Shown: positions 7,036 through 15,639 of the stretch, piece by piece
How positions within the stretch are numbered: position 1 is the stretch's first letter
How the letters are laid out: the number at the start of each line of letters is the position of its first letter
Translations under genes and position numbers: made by a program
Origin: Egibacter sp.
GTDB taxonomy: Bacteria; Actinomycetota; Nitriliruptoria; Euzebyales; Egibacteraceae
DNA length: 64,000 nucleotides
Direction: 5' to 3'
Assembly (NCBI GenBank): GCA_003553795.1
Contig: PWFH01000015.1
Location: 1 to 64,000 of the forward strand
The notes under the pieces: generated by a model
Database searches by the model: none
What the model saw: the letters and a program-made list of their open reading frames with translations, nothing else
What the model was told of the DNA's origin: nothing

Positions 7036-9324
7036 CTAGCGGTGCCCGCCCTCGGCGAGCACCGCGGAGAGCAGCGCCACCGCCCCGGCCTTGTCGAGCG
7101 GCTCGTTGCCGTTGCCGCACTTGGGCGACTGCACGCACGAGGGGCAGCCCGTCGCACAGGGGCAGGCGGCGATGGCGTCGCGCGTCGCGGAGAGGTGGCG
7201 CACGGCGGCGGCGAAGGCGCGCTCGGCCACCCCCGCGCCGCCGGGGTGGCCGTCGTAGATGAAGATCGTCGCTGCGGCGGTGTCGGGGTGCCACGGCGTC
7301 GACAGCCCGCCGATGTCGCCGCGGTCGCACATCGCCACGAGGGGCAGCAGCCCGATCGCGGCGTGCTCGGCGGCGTGCGCGGCCCCGGCGACCTCGTGTG
7401 GCGCGAGCCCCGCGGCCTCGAGGACCTCCTCGCCGATGGCGATCCAGACCGCGCGGGTGTCGAGCAGGCGCCGGGGCAGGTCGAGGTCGACGACGCCGAG
7501 GGACTCGCCGCTCGGCAGGCGCCGGCGCTCGTAGCCGAGCACCTGCGAGGCGACCTCGATCCGGCCGACCGCGAGCCGACAGCGGCCCCAGGCGACGCGA
7601 TCCTCCTCGGCGACGACGGCGATGTCGGTGTCGGTGCGCGGCGTCGTCGTGATCGGCGCGGTCGTGCGGGCCACGAGGGCGACGCCGCGCTCGAGGTCGA
7701 GGCTCGAGACCTCGTAGGTCTCGCCCTGGTGGAGGTAGATCGCGCCGGGGTGGACGGTGCGGGGGGCCCGTGCCTCGTCGACCTCGCCGACGAGCGCGCC
7801 GGTGGCCTCCTCCACGATGGCGACGGGCTCGCCCCCGGCGGTGCGCAGCGCGACGTCGCGGGCCGGTGAGCCGCGGCCGGCGTGGTAGCGGCGGGGGCCG
7901 CGGCGACGGAGCCGACCGGCGGCCTCCTCGGCGTCGAGCAGGGCGGCGTCGCCGGCGCCGAGGACCTCCTCGCCGTCCTCGATCGGCAGCTCCGCGGCGG
8001 CGCAGCGCAGGTGCGGCGCGGCGACGTAGGGGTTGGTGACGTCGACGGTGGCGGCCTCGAGCGGTCGGCCGAGCAGCTCGTCGGGGTGGGCGAGGAGGTA
8101 GTGGTCGAGTGGGTCGTCGTCGGCGACGAAGACGACGGTGGCCTCCCTCCCGCGGCGGCCCGCCCGCCCGGCGCGCTGCCACAGCGAGGCGACGGTGCCC
8201 GGCCAGCCGAGCAGGACGACGGCGTCGAGCGAGCCGACGTCGACGCCGAGCTCGAGGGCGTCGGTGGCGGCCACCGCCCGCAGCGTCCCGTCGGTGAGGC
8301 CCGCCTCGACCGCGCGGCGCTCCTCGCCGCGCAGCCCCGCGCGGTAGGCCCGCACCGCCGCCGGGTCGCCGAGACGCTCGCGGGTCACCGCCGCGACGAC
8401 CTCGGCGGCCTTGCGGGAGCGCACGAAGGCCAGCGTCTGCGGGCCCTGCGCGGCGAGCCCGGCGAGCACGTCGGCCCCCTCGGCGAGCGCGGAGCGGCGG
8501 GTGCCAGCGTCGGGGTCGGTGATCGGCGGCTCCCACAGTGCGATGGTCATCGGCGGTCGCGGGGAGGCGTCCTCGGTGACCGCGGTGACCTCGAGGCCGG
8601 ACAGCGCCGCGGCATGCTCGGCGGGGTTGGCGATCGTCGCGCTCGCGAGGACGAAGGTCGGCGCGGCGGCGTAGAAGGCCGCGAGGCGGCGCAGGCGGCG
8701 CAGCACCGCGGCGACGTGGGCGCCGAAGATGCCCCGGGCGACGTGGCACTCGTCGACGATGACGAGCCCGAGGCGGTGCAGGAAGTCGGCCCAGCGGCGG
8801 TGGTTGGGCAGGATGCCGGCGTGGAGCATGTCGGGGTTGGTGAGCACGACGTTGGCGGTGCGCCGGATCGCCTCGCGCTCGGCGCGCTCGGTGTCGCCGT
8901 CGTAGGCGGCGGCGCGCACCTGCGGCAGGCCGAGCGCGCGCAGCGCCCGGAGCTGGTCGCGCGCCAAGGCCTTCGTCGGCGCGAGGTAGAGGGTGGTGCT
9001 GCGGTCGTCGGCGAGGGCCTGCTCGAGCAAGGGCAGCTGGTAGCACAGGCTCTTGCCGCTCGCGGTGCCGGTGGCCACGACGACGTGGCGTCCCTCGGCG
9101 AGCAGGGCGCGGGCGGTGGCCTGGTGGCGGTAGAGGCTCGCCACCCCGAGCGCGCGCAGTCGGTCGGCCAGCGCCGCGGGCAGGTCGTCGGGCAGCGGCG
9201 CGGTCCTCGCCGGCCGGGCCGGCAGCCGGTGGAGGTGGGCGATGCGGGGGCGCCCGCCGGGGTCGCCCTCGCGCTCTGCGAGGTCGGCGGCGAGGGCCTC
9301 GAGTGACGCGGCGCCCTGCCTCAT
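7036..9324 (-). CDS. DEAD/DEAH-box helicase with C-terminal DUF1998 (MrfA/YprA-like)
   Basis: A 762-residue superfamily 2 helicase. Walker A ATGTASGKS near residue 90, DECH box, SATIANP motif III, and QRAGRAGR motif VI are all present. The C-terminus has the DUF1998 zinc site: CDRGDIGG, DGHPGGAG, then CPCATGCPSC and a further Cys. In Bacillus this family (MrfA) is a 3'-5' DNA helicase acting in excision of mitomycin-type lesions; actinobacterial orthologues sit near Flp pilus genes and topA, as here. It converges on the small coiled-coil gene and is divergent from bldG. The start is the ATG whose complement is 9322-9324. Confidence 0.88.
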   Translation of the reverse strand: MRQGAASLEALAADLAEREGDPGGRPRIAHLHRLPARPARTAPLPDDLPAALADRLRALGVASLYRHQATARALLAEGRHVVVATGTASGKSLCYQLPLLEQALADDRSTTLYLAPTKALARDQLRALRALGLPQVRAAAYDGDTERAEREAIRRTANVVLTNPDMLHAGILPNHRRWADFLHRLGLVIVDECHVARGIFGAHVAAVLRRLRRLAAFYAAAPTFVLASATIANPAEHAAALSGLEVTAVTEDASPRPPMTIALWEPPITDPDAGTRRSALAEGADVLAGLAAQGPQTLAFVRSRKAAEVVAAVTRERLGDPAAVRAYRAGLRGEERRAVEAGLTDGTLRAVAATDALELGVDVGSLDAVVLLGWPGTVASLWQRAGRAGRRGREATVVFVADDDPLDHYLLAHPDELLGRPLEAATVDVTNPYVAAPHLRCAAAELPIEDGEEVLGAGDAALLDAEEAAGRLRRRGPRRYHAGRGSPARDVALRTAGGEPVAIVEEATGALVGEVDEARAPRTVHPGAIYLHQGETYEVSSLDLERGVALVARTTAPITTTPRTDTDIAVVAEEDRVAWGRCRLAVGRIEVASQVLGYERRRLPSGESLGVVDLDLPRRLLDTRAVWIAIGEEVLEAAGLAPHEVAGAAHAAEHAAIGLLPLVAMCDRGDIGGLSTPWHPDTAAATIFIYDGHPGGAGVAERAFAAAVRHLSATRDAIAACPCATGCPSCVQSPKCGNGNEPLDKAGAVALLSAVLAEGGHR

Positions 9325-9423
9325 CGCCGCCGGGCGCCCGGAGGGCGGGTCCGACGGCCCGGAGCGCGCGCGTCGGCGGGGCTGGGCATCGCCTGGCCAG
9401 GCTAGCGAGCGCCTCGGGAGAAG

Positions 9424-9449
9424 GTTTCACGGCCTTGTGGCTGGGGCAC
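9424..9449 (+). promoter_or_regulatory. Possible sigma-B-like promoter of bldG
   Basis: GTTT at 9424-9427 and GGGCAC at 9444-9449 are separated by 16 nt, one mismatch from the GNNT-N14-16-GGGTAC form of Streptomyces sigma-B promoters. It lies about 70 nt before bldG. Such motifs occur by chance in GC-rich DNA, so this is weak. Confidence 0.25.
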
Positions 9450-9519
9450 ATCCCGCGGAGGTGCGTGGCGTCGCCACCGCCCGTCGAGCCACGACCAAGT
9501 TCGGCAGCGAGGAGTCACC

Positions 9520-9861
9520 GTGGAGCTAACGCTCGAGCACCGTACCGACGGGGATCACACGATCCTCGACGTCGGCGGCGAGGTCGACGTCTACACCGCG
9601 CCGAAGCTGCGCGAGAAGCTCGTCGAGCTCGTCGGCGACGGCCACTACCACCTCGTCATCGACATGACGAAGGTCGAGTTCCTCGACTCCACCGGCCTCG
9701 GTGTGCTCGTCGGCGGGCTCAAGCGGGTGCGCGCGAACGAGGGCAGCCTCGCGCTGGTCTGCGACCAGGAGCGCATCCTCAAGATCTTCCGCATCACCGG
9801 TCTGACGAAGGTCTTCCCGATCTACGACAGCCTCGACGAGGCCATGCAGCACGACGAGTGA
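9520..9861 (+). CDS. bldG: Anti-anti-sigma factor, STAS domain (BldG-like)
   Basis: A 113-residue single STAS domain. The phosphorylation motif DSTGLG has its Ser at residue 57. When unphosphorylated, such proteins bind and sequester an anti-sigma kinase and so release a stress or developmental sigma factor. GTG start with GAGGAG 5 nt upstream. The next gene, an RsbW-like kinase, starts inside its stop codon (TGATG), so the switch pair is co-translated. The placement between the DUF1998 helicase and the pyrophosphatase matches bldG of Streptomyces as I recall it. No sigma factor gene is in the window. Confidence 0.88.
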   Translation: MELTLEHRTDGDHTILDVGGEVDVYTAPKLREKLVELVGDGHYHLVIDMTKVEFLDSTGLGVLVGGLKRVRANEGSLALVCDQERILKIFRITGLTKVFPIYDSLDEAMQHDE

Positions 9862-10286
9862 TGGACGACGTCGAGCTCCACCTGCCTCCCGATGTCGCCC
9901 ACGTCGGCATCGCACGCCTCGTCGTGACCTCCGCGGCGCGGCAGTGCGGGCTCGACGACGGGCGCGTCGAGGACCTGAAGATCGCCGTGTCCGAGGCGAC
10001 GACCAACGCGATCCTCGCCCACCAGCGCGTCGACGTCGCCAGGCCCGTCGTCCTCGCCTTCGGGGCCGCCGACGGACGCTTCGAGGTGACGATCCAGGAC
10101 GCCGGCCCCGGCTTCGAGCCGCCGCCCATCGAGCAGGCCGACACCCGTGACTGGACCCAGGAGGGCGGGCTGGGCGTGACGCTCATCCGCGGGCTCGCCG
10201 ACGACGTCGCGTTCCAGCACGACGAGGGCACCGCGGTGCACATGACCTTCGCGGTGACCATCGAGGAGCACGGCGCGAGCGCCTGA
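9861..10286 (+). CDS. Anti-sigma serine kinase, RsbW-like HATPase
   Basis: A 141-residue GHKL ATPase. The N box reads SEATTNAILAH, followed by DAGPGF (G1) and GLGVTLIRGL (G2). It would bind a sigma factor and phosphorylate the STAS protein on Ser57. The ATG at 9861 overlaps the bldG stop. It corresponds in position to the anti-sigma gene next to bldG in Streptomyces. Its sigma factor target cannot be told from this window. Confidence 0.85.
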   Translation: MDDVELHLPPDVAHVGIARLVVTSAARQCGLDDGRVEDLKIAVSEATTNAILAHQRVDVARPVVLAFGAADGRFEVTIQDAGPGFEPPPIEQADTRDWTQEGGLGVTLIRGLADDVAFQHDEGTAVHMTFAVTIEEHGASA

Positions 10287-10340
10287 CCGGCGCCGCCGCC
10301 AGCCCGGGGGGTGCCGGCGCGCCGGCGCCGGCGCCGGCGC

Positions 10341-10346
10341 TACGAT
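10341..10346 (+). promoter_or_regulatory. TACGAT -10 box before the methyltransferase gene
   Basis: TACGAT fits the TANNNT -10 form repeated in this window and sits 32 nt before the TTG start. It directly follows an all-GC run of CCGGCG units (10312-10340). Confidence 0.3.
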
Positions 10347-10378
10347 CCCCGTCGCCGGCGAGCGACCCGGGAGCAGCG

Positions 10379-10996
10379 TTGGACCCGCGCACGAGACAGA
10401 GCATCGAGGCCTACGACGCCGCGGCGGAGGCCTATCAGCAGCGCTGGTGGCGCGAGCGCCCACTCGACGCGGTGCGCGCCTTCAGCCGCCTCGCTGGCCG
10501 CGGCGCCACCGTCCTCGACGCCGCCTCGGGGCCTGCCCTCGACGTGCGTCCGCTGCGCGACGCCGGGCTCGTCGTCGTCGCCGGCGACCGCGCGCCGCGG
10601 GCGATGGCCATCGCCGCGACGTTGCACCCGAAGAAGCCGCTCGCGGTGTGGGACTTCCGGCGGCTGCCCTTCGCCGATGCGACGTTCGGCGGTGTCTGGG
10701 CCCCCGCGGCGCTGCAGCACCTGCCGCGCGGGGAGATGCGTGCCGCGCTGGGGGAGCTGCGACGGGTCCACGCCTGCGGCCCGGTGTTCGTGTCGTTCCC
10801 CGAGGGCCGGGGCGACCTCGACCCGCTCGAGGACCCGCCGGCCGGTGAGGTGCACGTCACCCGCGTGAGCGAGGACGAGCTGAGGGCGCTCCTGCTCGAC
10901 CAGGGCTACCGCGAGGTCGAGGTCGAGCGCCGGGCCGACCCCGCCCGTCGCCCCGGGGTGCGGTGGCTCTACGGGTGGGGGCGGCTGCTGGCCTGA
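10379..10996 (+). CDS. Class I SAM-dependent methyltransferase
   Basis: A 205-residue Rossmann methyltransferase. Motif I is degenerate (VLDAASGPALDVRPL), followed by VVAGDRAPRA, DFRRLPFADATFGGVWAP and a C-terminal beta strand pair ending RWLYGWGRLLA. The core resembles the Methyltransf_11 fold; the substrate is unknown. TTG start with GGGAGCAG upstream. It converges on the pyrophosphatase gene with only 36 bases between. The Pro-Ala in motif I in place of a second Gly is unusual and might weaken SAM binding. Confidence 0.7.
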   Translation: MDPRTRQSIEAYDAAAEAYQQRWWRERPLDAVRAFSRLAGRGATVLDAASGPALDVRPLRDAGLVVVAGDRAPRAMAIAATLHPKKPLAVWDFRRLPFADATFGGVWAPAALQHLPRGEMRAALGELRRVHACGPVFVSFPEGRGDLDPLEDPPAGEVHVTRVSEDELRALLLDQGYREVEVERRADPARRPGVRWLYGWGRLLA

Positions 10997-11032
10997 CGCC
11001 CGCGCGCGGCGGACGCCAGGGCGGGGCCGCGT

Positions 11033-13147
11033 CTAGCCGAAGAGGCCGAGGTCGACGAACGCCGATGCGAAGATCAGCGAGACGATCGTCATGACCTTGA
11101 TGAGGATGTTCATCGCCGGCCCGCTCGTGTCCTTGAACGGGTCGCCGACGGTGTCGCCAACGACGGCGGCCTTGTGTGGGTCCGAGCCCTTGCCGCCGTA
11201 GTTGCCGGCCTCGATGTACTTCTTCGCGTTGTCCCAGGCACCGCCGGCGTTGGCCATGAAGATCGCGATGGCGAAGCCGGTGACGAGCACGCCGGCGAGC
11301 AGGCCGCCGAGGGCGTTGACGCTGAGGAATCCGACGGCGAGGGGCACGAGCACCGCGAGCGAGCCCGGCAGCCCCATCTCCTTGAGCGCGCTCTTCGTCG
11401 AGATGTCGACGCACTTGGCGTACTCGGGCTTGACGCCCTCCTTGCCCTCGCGCAGGCCGGGGATGGTCGCGAACTGCCGGCGGACCTCCTCGATCATCTC
11501 GTTGGCGGCCCGGCCGACGGCGTTCATCGTCAGCGCCGCGAAGAGGAACGGCAGCATCGCGCCGATGAAGAGGCCGAGGAAGACGTCGACGGCGGAGATG
11601 TCGAGGAAGATCTCCCCGCCGGCGGCGACGACCGCCTGCTGGAAGGCGGTGAACAGCGCGAGCGCGGTGATGACCGCCGAGCCGATCGCGAAGCCCTTCG
11701 CGACCGCGGCGGTGGTGTTGCCGAGCGCGTCGAGCTCGTCGGTGACCTCGCGCACCGAGGGGTCGAGGTGGGCCATCTCGGCGATCCCGCCGGCGTTGTC
11801 GGCGATGGGGCCGTAGGCGTCGGTGGAGACGACGACGCCGAGCGTGGCGAGCATGCCGATCGCGGCGATCGCCACGCCGTAGATCCCGGAGTTGTCGATG
11901 CCCGGCGCGCCGAACTCCGTGGCGGCGAAGGCCACGCCGATCGCGGCGACGACGAGCAGGACCGAGCCGGCCACCGAGAGCATGCCGGTGGAGATCCCGC
12001 CGAGGATGTTCGTCGCGGCGCCGGTCTGGCTCGCCTCGGCGATGCGGCGGGTCGGCTTGTAGTGGTCGCTCGTGTAGTACTCCGAGAGCCGGCCGATGCC
12101 GATGCCGACGAAGAGGCCGGCGACGACGGCCACGGGGAAGCCCCACCAGAAGTCGACGCCATCGATGCCGTCGAAGAAGAGGAAGCCGAGCACGAAGGCG
12201 AGGACGACCGTGAGCACCGCGGCGGTGTTCGTGCCCCGGTGCAGGGCCTTGGCCAGGGCGTGGCCACTCGCGCCCGGGGAGGTCTTGACGGTGAAGGCGC
12301 CGATCATCGCCGCGAGCATGCCGAACGCCGCGATCGCGAGGGGGTAGAGCAGGGCGGGCTCCTGGAACTCGAGCCCGGCGAAGGCGAAGCCCGCGAGGGC
12401 GATCGGGGCGATGATCGACCCGGCGTAGGACTCGAAGAGGTCGGCGCCCATGCCGGCGACGTCGCCGACGTTGTCGCCGACGTTGTCGGCGATCGTCGCG
12501 GGGTTGCGGGGGTCGTCCTCGGGGATGCCCGCCTCGACCTTGCCGACGAGGTCGGCGCCGACGTCGGCGGCCTTGGTGTAGATCCCGCCGCCGATACGCG
12601 CGAAGAGCGCGATGGAGGAGGCGCCGAGGGAGTAGGCGGTCACGACCTGGAAGGCGTCGTCGACGGCGAGGATCTCGACGAAGAAGAGGTACGACAGGGA
12701 GAGGCCGAGCAGGGAGAGCCCGGCGACGCTGAAGCCCATGACCGCCCCGCCGCGGAAGGCGAGTGGCAGCGCGAGCTGGGGGCCGGTCTTCGCCGCTTCG
12801 GCAGTGCGGGCGTTGGCCATCGTGGCGACGGTCATGCCGATGAAGCCGGCGAGGCCGCTGAAGACCGCGCCGAGCACGTAGGCGATCGCGCCCCATGGCC
12901 TGCCGTAGTCGAGCAGGGCGAAGATCAGCACGGTGAGCGCGACGACGAACACCGCGATCCACGTGTACTCGCGGCGCAGGAAGGCGCGCGCGCCGTCCTG
13001 CACCGCGCCCATGAGCTCGACCATGCGGTCGCTGCCGGGGTCGGCCTTCTTCACGACGCCGAAGAAGTACGCGGCGAGCACGAGGCCGGCAACGGCCGCG
13101 AGGGCGCTCAGCAGCGCGATGACCGTGCCGTCGACGAATCCATCCAT
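11033..13147 (-). CDS. hppA: Membrane-bound ion-translocating pyrophosphatase
   Basis: A 704-residue, roughly 16-helix protein that couples pyrophosphate hydrolysis to H+ or Na+ export. The catalytic signature GADLVGKVEAGIPEDDPRNP and the DNVGDNVGD motif are intact, as is DNAGGIAEM. The sequence GNTTAA, with Ala where K+-independent enzymes have Lys (GNTTKA), points to the K+-dependent subfamily. Which ion is pumped cannot be decided by eye. The ATG at 13147 has GGAG upstream. The leader is about 130 nt and the promoter lies in the divergent region shared with the DUF4349 gene. Confidence 0.93.
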   Translation of the reverse strand: MDGFVDGTVIALLSALAAVAGLVLAAYFFGVVKKADPGSDRMVELMGAVQDGARAFLRREYTWIAVFVVALTVLIFALLDYGRPWGAIAYVLGAVFSGLAGFIGMTVATMANARTAEAAKTGPQLALPLAFRGGAVMGFSVAGLSLLGLSLSYLFFVEILAVDDAFQVVTAYSLGASSIALFARIGGGIYTKAADVGADLVGKVEAGIPEDDPRNPATIADNVGDNVGDVAGMGADLFESYAGSIIAPIALAGFAFAGLEFQEPALLYPLAIAAFGMLAAMIGAFTVKTSPGASGHALAKALHRGTNTAAVLTVVLAFVLGFLFFDGIDGVDFWWGFPVAVVAGLFVGIGIGRLSEYYTSDHYKPTRRIAEASQTGAATNILGGISTGMLSVAGSVLLVVAAIGVAFAATEFGAPGIDNSGIYGVAIAAIGMLATLGVVVSTDAYGPIADNAGGIAEMAHLDPSVREVTDELDALGNTTAAVAKGFAIGSAVITALALFTAFQQAVVAAGGEIFLDISAVDVFLGLFIGAMLPFLFAALTMNAVGRAANEMIEEVRRQFATIPGLREGKEGVKPEYAKCVDISTKSALKEMGLPGSLAVLVPLAVGFLSVNALGGLLAGVLVTGFAIAIFMANAGGAWDNAKKYIEAGNYGGKGSDPHKAAVVGDTVGDPFKDTSGPAMNILIKVMTIVSLIFASAFVDLGLFG

Positions 13148-13284
13148 GATCTTGGGCTCCAAGGCTGTGGGGGCACCGTCGCTGGACGGGCTCCGTGGTT
13201 GGTGGCTCCCGGGGCCCCCGTGCGGTGCTCGGTGGCGCGGCAGCGCACGCGACGAGCGCCACGCAGGGGAGGCGATCGGCGCGG

Positions 13285-13314
13285 AGTATAGGCAGCGGCC
13301 GGAGGGCCGGCCAA
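13285..13314 (-). promoter_or_regulatory. Promoter of hppA
   Basis: On the minus strand TATACT (complement of 13285-13290) is preceded by TTGGCC (complement of 13309-13314) at an 18-nt spacing, the closest match to a consensus -35/-10 pair in the window. It is AT-rich against a GC-rich background and 138 nt before the ATG. Confidence 0.5.
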
Positions 13315-13419
13315 CCACGCCGCGGCGGAACCCGGCGGGCGGGCAGCGCGTCGGAGGCGGTGGAACGGCTCGCGCGACGGGCCGGCGCAGGGCCGGCGAG
13401 ACGAGGGAGAGGGGTGGCC

Positions 13420-14433
13420 ATGTCGGGTCAGCGCTGGGTGAGCGGCAGGCTGGCGAGCGGGGCGAGGCCGAGGCCGACCGCCCCGGAGGCGGGCGCCCGC
13501 ACCGGGCGTGCGCTCGCCGCGCTCGGCCTCCTGCTGGCCGGCCTCCTCGCGCTGGCCGCCTGCAGCGCCGCGGAGGACCTCGTCGGTGGCGGGCCCACCG
13601 AGGACGCCGTCACCGAGCCCGCGCCCGACGTCGCCGAGGAGGCCCCGGCCGAGGAGCGTGCCGTGGATGACGGCGCCGTCGATCTCGGCGACCTCGACGA
13701 CGCCGACCACGTGCGACGCATCGTGCGCCAGGGAACCCTCACGGTGCGCTACGGCGGGGACTTCGACGCGGCCTACGACGCGGTGGCCGCGCTCGCCTCC
13801 GACCTCGGCGGGGTCGTCGTCGAGGTCGACGCGACCACCCGGGAGGGGCTCACGCGCGGCGTCGTCACCGTCGAGGTGCCCGTCGACCGCTTCGACGAGC
13901 TCGTCGAGGAGGCCGCCGACGTCGGCGAGGTCGTGCGCCGGCAGATCACCACCGAGGACGTCACCGAGGCCTACGTCGACCTCGAGAGCCGCCTGCGGCA
14001 CCTCGACCGCCAGGAGGCGTTCTACCTCGACCTCTTCGACGAGGCCGAGACCGTCGAGGACGCGCTCGCCGTCGCGCGCTACCTCGAGGAGGTCCAGGAG
14101 CGGCGCGAGCAGGTCCAGGGACGCCTCGACGCGCTCGAGCGCCGGTCGGCCTCCTCGACGCTGCGCGTCGAGCTCGTCGACGAGCGCGCCGACCTCGACG
14201 AGCCGGTGCCCGCCGGCCTGGCGGGCTACTGGGAGCAGGCCCTCGAGGCCTTCGTGGCCGTGGCCGGCATGCTGCTCGTCGTCACCGTCGGCGGCGCGCC
14301 GCTGCTGGCCGCTGCGCTCGTCATCGTCCTCGTCGTCCTCCTGCTCGTGCGCCTCGCCCGCGGCCGCCGTGGGCGCGGCCCGGCCGCCGGGGCCGGCGGC
14401 GAGGACGCCTCGGAGCCGGCCCCGCCCCGCTGA
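13420..14433 (+). CDS. DUF4349 lipoprotein
   Basis: A 337-residue protein. Residues about 28-48 are a lipoprotein signal ending LALAAC, so Cys is probably lipidated. An acidic spacer follows, then the DUF4349 domain (about residues 100-260: IVRQGTLTVRYGG, GGVVVEVDAT, VEVPVDRFDELV, then a long coiled coil YVDLESRLRHLDRQE), and a C-terminal transmembrane segment near 285-310. Function in this family is not established. Start chosen at ATG 13420 after GGGAGAGGGG; a GTG at 13414 is possible. Confidence 0.8.
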   Translation: MSGQRWVSGRLASGARPRPTAPEAGARTGRALAALGLLLAGLLALAACSAAEDLVGGGPTEDAVTEPAPDVAEEAPAEERAVDDGAVDLGDLDDADHVRRIVRQGTLTVRYGGDFDAAYDAVAALASDLGGVVVEVDATTREGLTRGVVTVEVPVDRFDELVEEAADVGEVVRRQITTEDVTEAYVDLESRLRHLDRQEAFYLDLFDEAETVEDALAVARYLEEVQERREQVQGRLDALERRSASSTLRVELVDERADLDEPVPAGLAGYWEQALEAFVAVAGMLLVVTVGGAPLLAAALVIVLVVLLLVRLARGRRGRGPAAGAGGEDASEPAPPR

Positions 14434-14508
14434 GGGGCGCCGGCCGCGGTCGCCCCGGCGCTCCACAGGCCGGTCGGGCGGGTGCGACGGGTCGGCGCGG
14501 CAGGGGTC

Positions 14509-14514
14509 TACGCT
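14509..14514 (+). promoter_or_regulatory. TACGCT -10 box before dgt (leaderless start likely)
   Basis: TACGCT ends 7 nt before the dgt ATG at 14522, so transcription would begin at or one base before the start codon. No ribosome-binding sequence lies between. This fits leaderless translation, common in Actinobacteria. Confidence 0.4.
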
Positions 14515-14521
14515 GGCGGCG

Positions 14522-15553
14522 ATGCCTCCCGACGACGCCCCGCTGCGCACCCGCCGCCTCGCCGACCGCCTCGCCGAGGAGGAGCGGCTCAGTCCCGCGG
14601 CGACCCGCTCGGCGTCCTCGCGGGGGCGGGCCCGCCACGAGCTCGACGACGCGCTGCGCACCCCCTTCGAGCGCGACCGCGACCGGATCCTGCACTCGAA
14701 GGCCTTCCGGCGGCTGAAGCACAAGACGCAGGTGTTCATCAACCCCGAGGGCGACCACTACGTCACGCGGCTGACCCACGCGCTGCAGGTCACCCAGATC
14801 GCGCGGGCGATCGCCGCAGCGCTCACGCTCAACGAGCCGCTCGCCGAGGCCATCGCCCTCGGCCACGACGTCGGGCACACGCCCTTCGGCCACGCCGGCG
14901 AGGACGTGCTCGACGAGGTCGTGCCCGAGGGCTGGTACCACGGGGCGCAGGGCGTGCGCATCTACGAGGTCCTCGAGGACCGCAACCTCACCTGGGAGGT
15001 GCGTGACGGCATCCGCTCGCACACCTGGCGCATCGAGCCGCCGCCGAGCACGCCCGAGGGGCAGGTCGTGCGCTACGCCGACCGCATCGCCTACCTCACC
15101 CACGACGCTCTCGACGCCGCGCGGGCGGGCATGATCACCACGGCCTCGCTGCCCGCCGACGTGCGCTCGGCGCTCGGCGAGCCGGGACGGCTGTGGATCG
15201 ACGCGTTCGTGCGGGGCGTCGTCGAGCGCTCCGCGGCGGTCGGCGCCGTCGAGCTCGACCCCGCCCTCGGCGAGGTCATGGCCGAGTTGCGGGCGTTCAT
15301 GTTCGAGCGGGTCTACCAGGCTCCACCCAACGCCTCGCGCGCCGCGGCGGCGCGGCGCGTGCTCCACGAGCTCGTCGAGTACCACCTGCGCCACCCCGGC
15401 GAGGTGCCGGCGAGCTACCGTGACGACGGGGCCGACACGCTGCGCCAGGTCGTCGACTACGTCGCCGGCATGACCGATCGCTACGCCCTCGCACGCCACG
15501 ACGAGCTCTTCCGCCCGGTGCTCTTCGAGGAGCCTCGGCGGACCCTCGGCTGA
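14522..15553 (+). CDS. dgt: Deoxyguanosinetriphosphate triphosphohydrolase-like protein
   Basis: A 343-residue HD-superfamily dNTPase. FRRLKHKTQVF, the His in RLTHALQVTQIA (near residue 86) and the HD pair in GHDVGHTPFGH (near 114) are intact; the final HD Asp is in RYADRIAYLTHD. The family hydrolyses dNTPs to the nucleoside and triphosphate, limiting dNTP pools. In many Actinobacteria dgt lies beside dnaG; here it precedes topA. No Shine-Dalgarno sequence is visible. Confidence 0.9.
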   Translation: MPPDDAPLRTRRLADRLAEEERLSPAATRSASSRGRARHELDDALRTPFERDRDRILHSKAFRRLKHKTQVFINPEGDHYVTRLTHALQVTQIARAIAAALTLNEPLAEAIALGHDVGHTPFGHAGEDVLDEVVPEGWYHGAQGVRIYEVLEDRNLTWEVRDGIRSHTWRIEPPPSTPEGQVVRYADRIAYLTHDALDAARAGMITTASLPADVRSALGEPGRLWIDAFVRGVVERSAAVGAVELDPALGEVMAELRAFMFERVYQAPPNASRAAAARRVLHELVEYHLRHPGEVPASYRDDGADTLRQVVDYVAGMTDRYALARHDELFRPVLFEEPRRTLG

Positions 15554-15570
15554 GCCCTCGCCGCGAGGGC
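15554..15570 (+). terminator. Hairpin after dgt
   Basis: GCCCTCGC at 15554-15561 is complementary to GCGAGGGC at 15563-15570, beginning right after the dgt stop. No U-tract follows, as is usual for terminators in such GC-rich genomes. Confidence 0.45.
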
Positions 15571-15639
15571 AGGTTGCCAGAGGGGGACCCCGGGCAGTAG
15601 TTGTGGGGGGATCGCACGCCAGACGAAGGGACGCCACCG

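Noticed and set aside
10312-10342. CCGGCG repeat run before the methyltransferase considered as a regulatory or origin repeat
   Set aside because: Simple GC repeat without spaced units or flanking conserved boxes; not CRISPR, DnaA or parS-like.
11174-13291. A 705-codon plus-strand frame opposite hppA
   Set aside because: Mirror of the pyrophosphatase; composition is Asp/Glu/His-rich low complexity.
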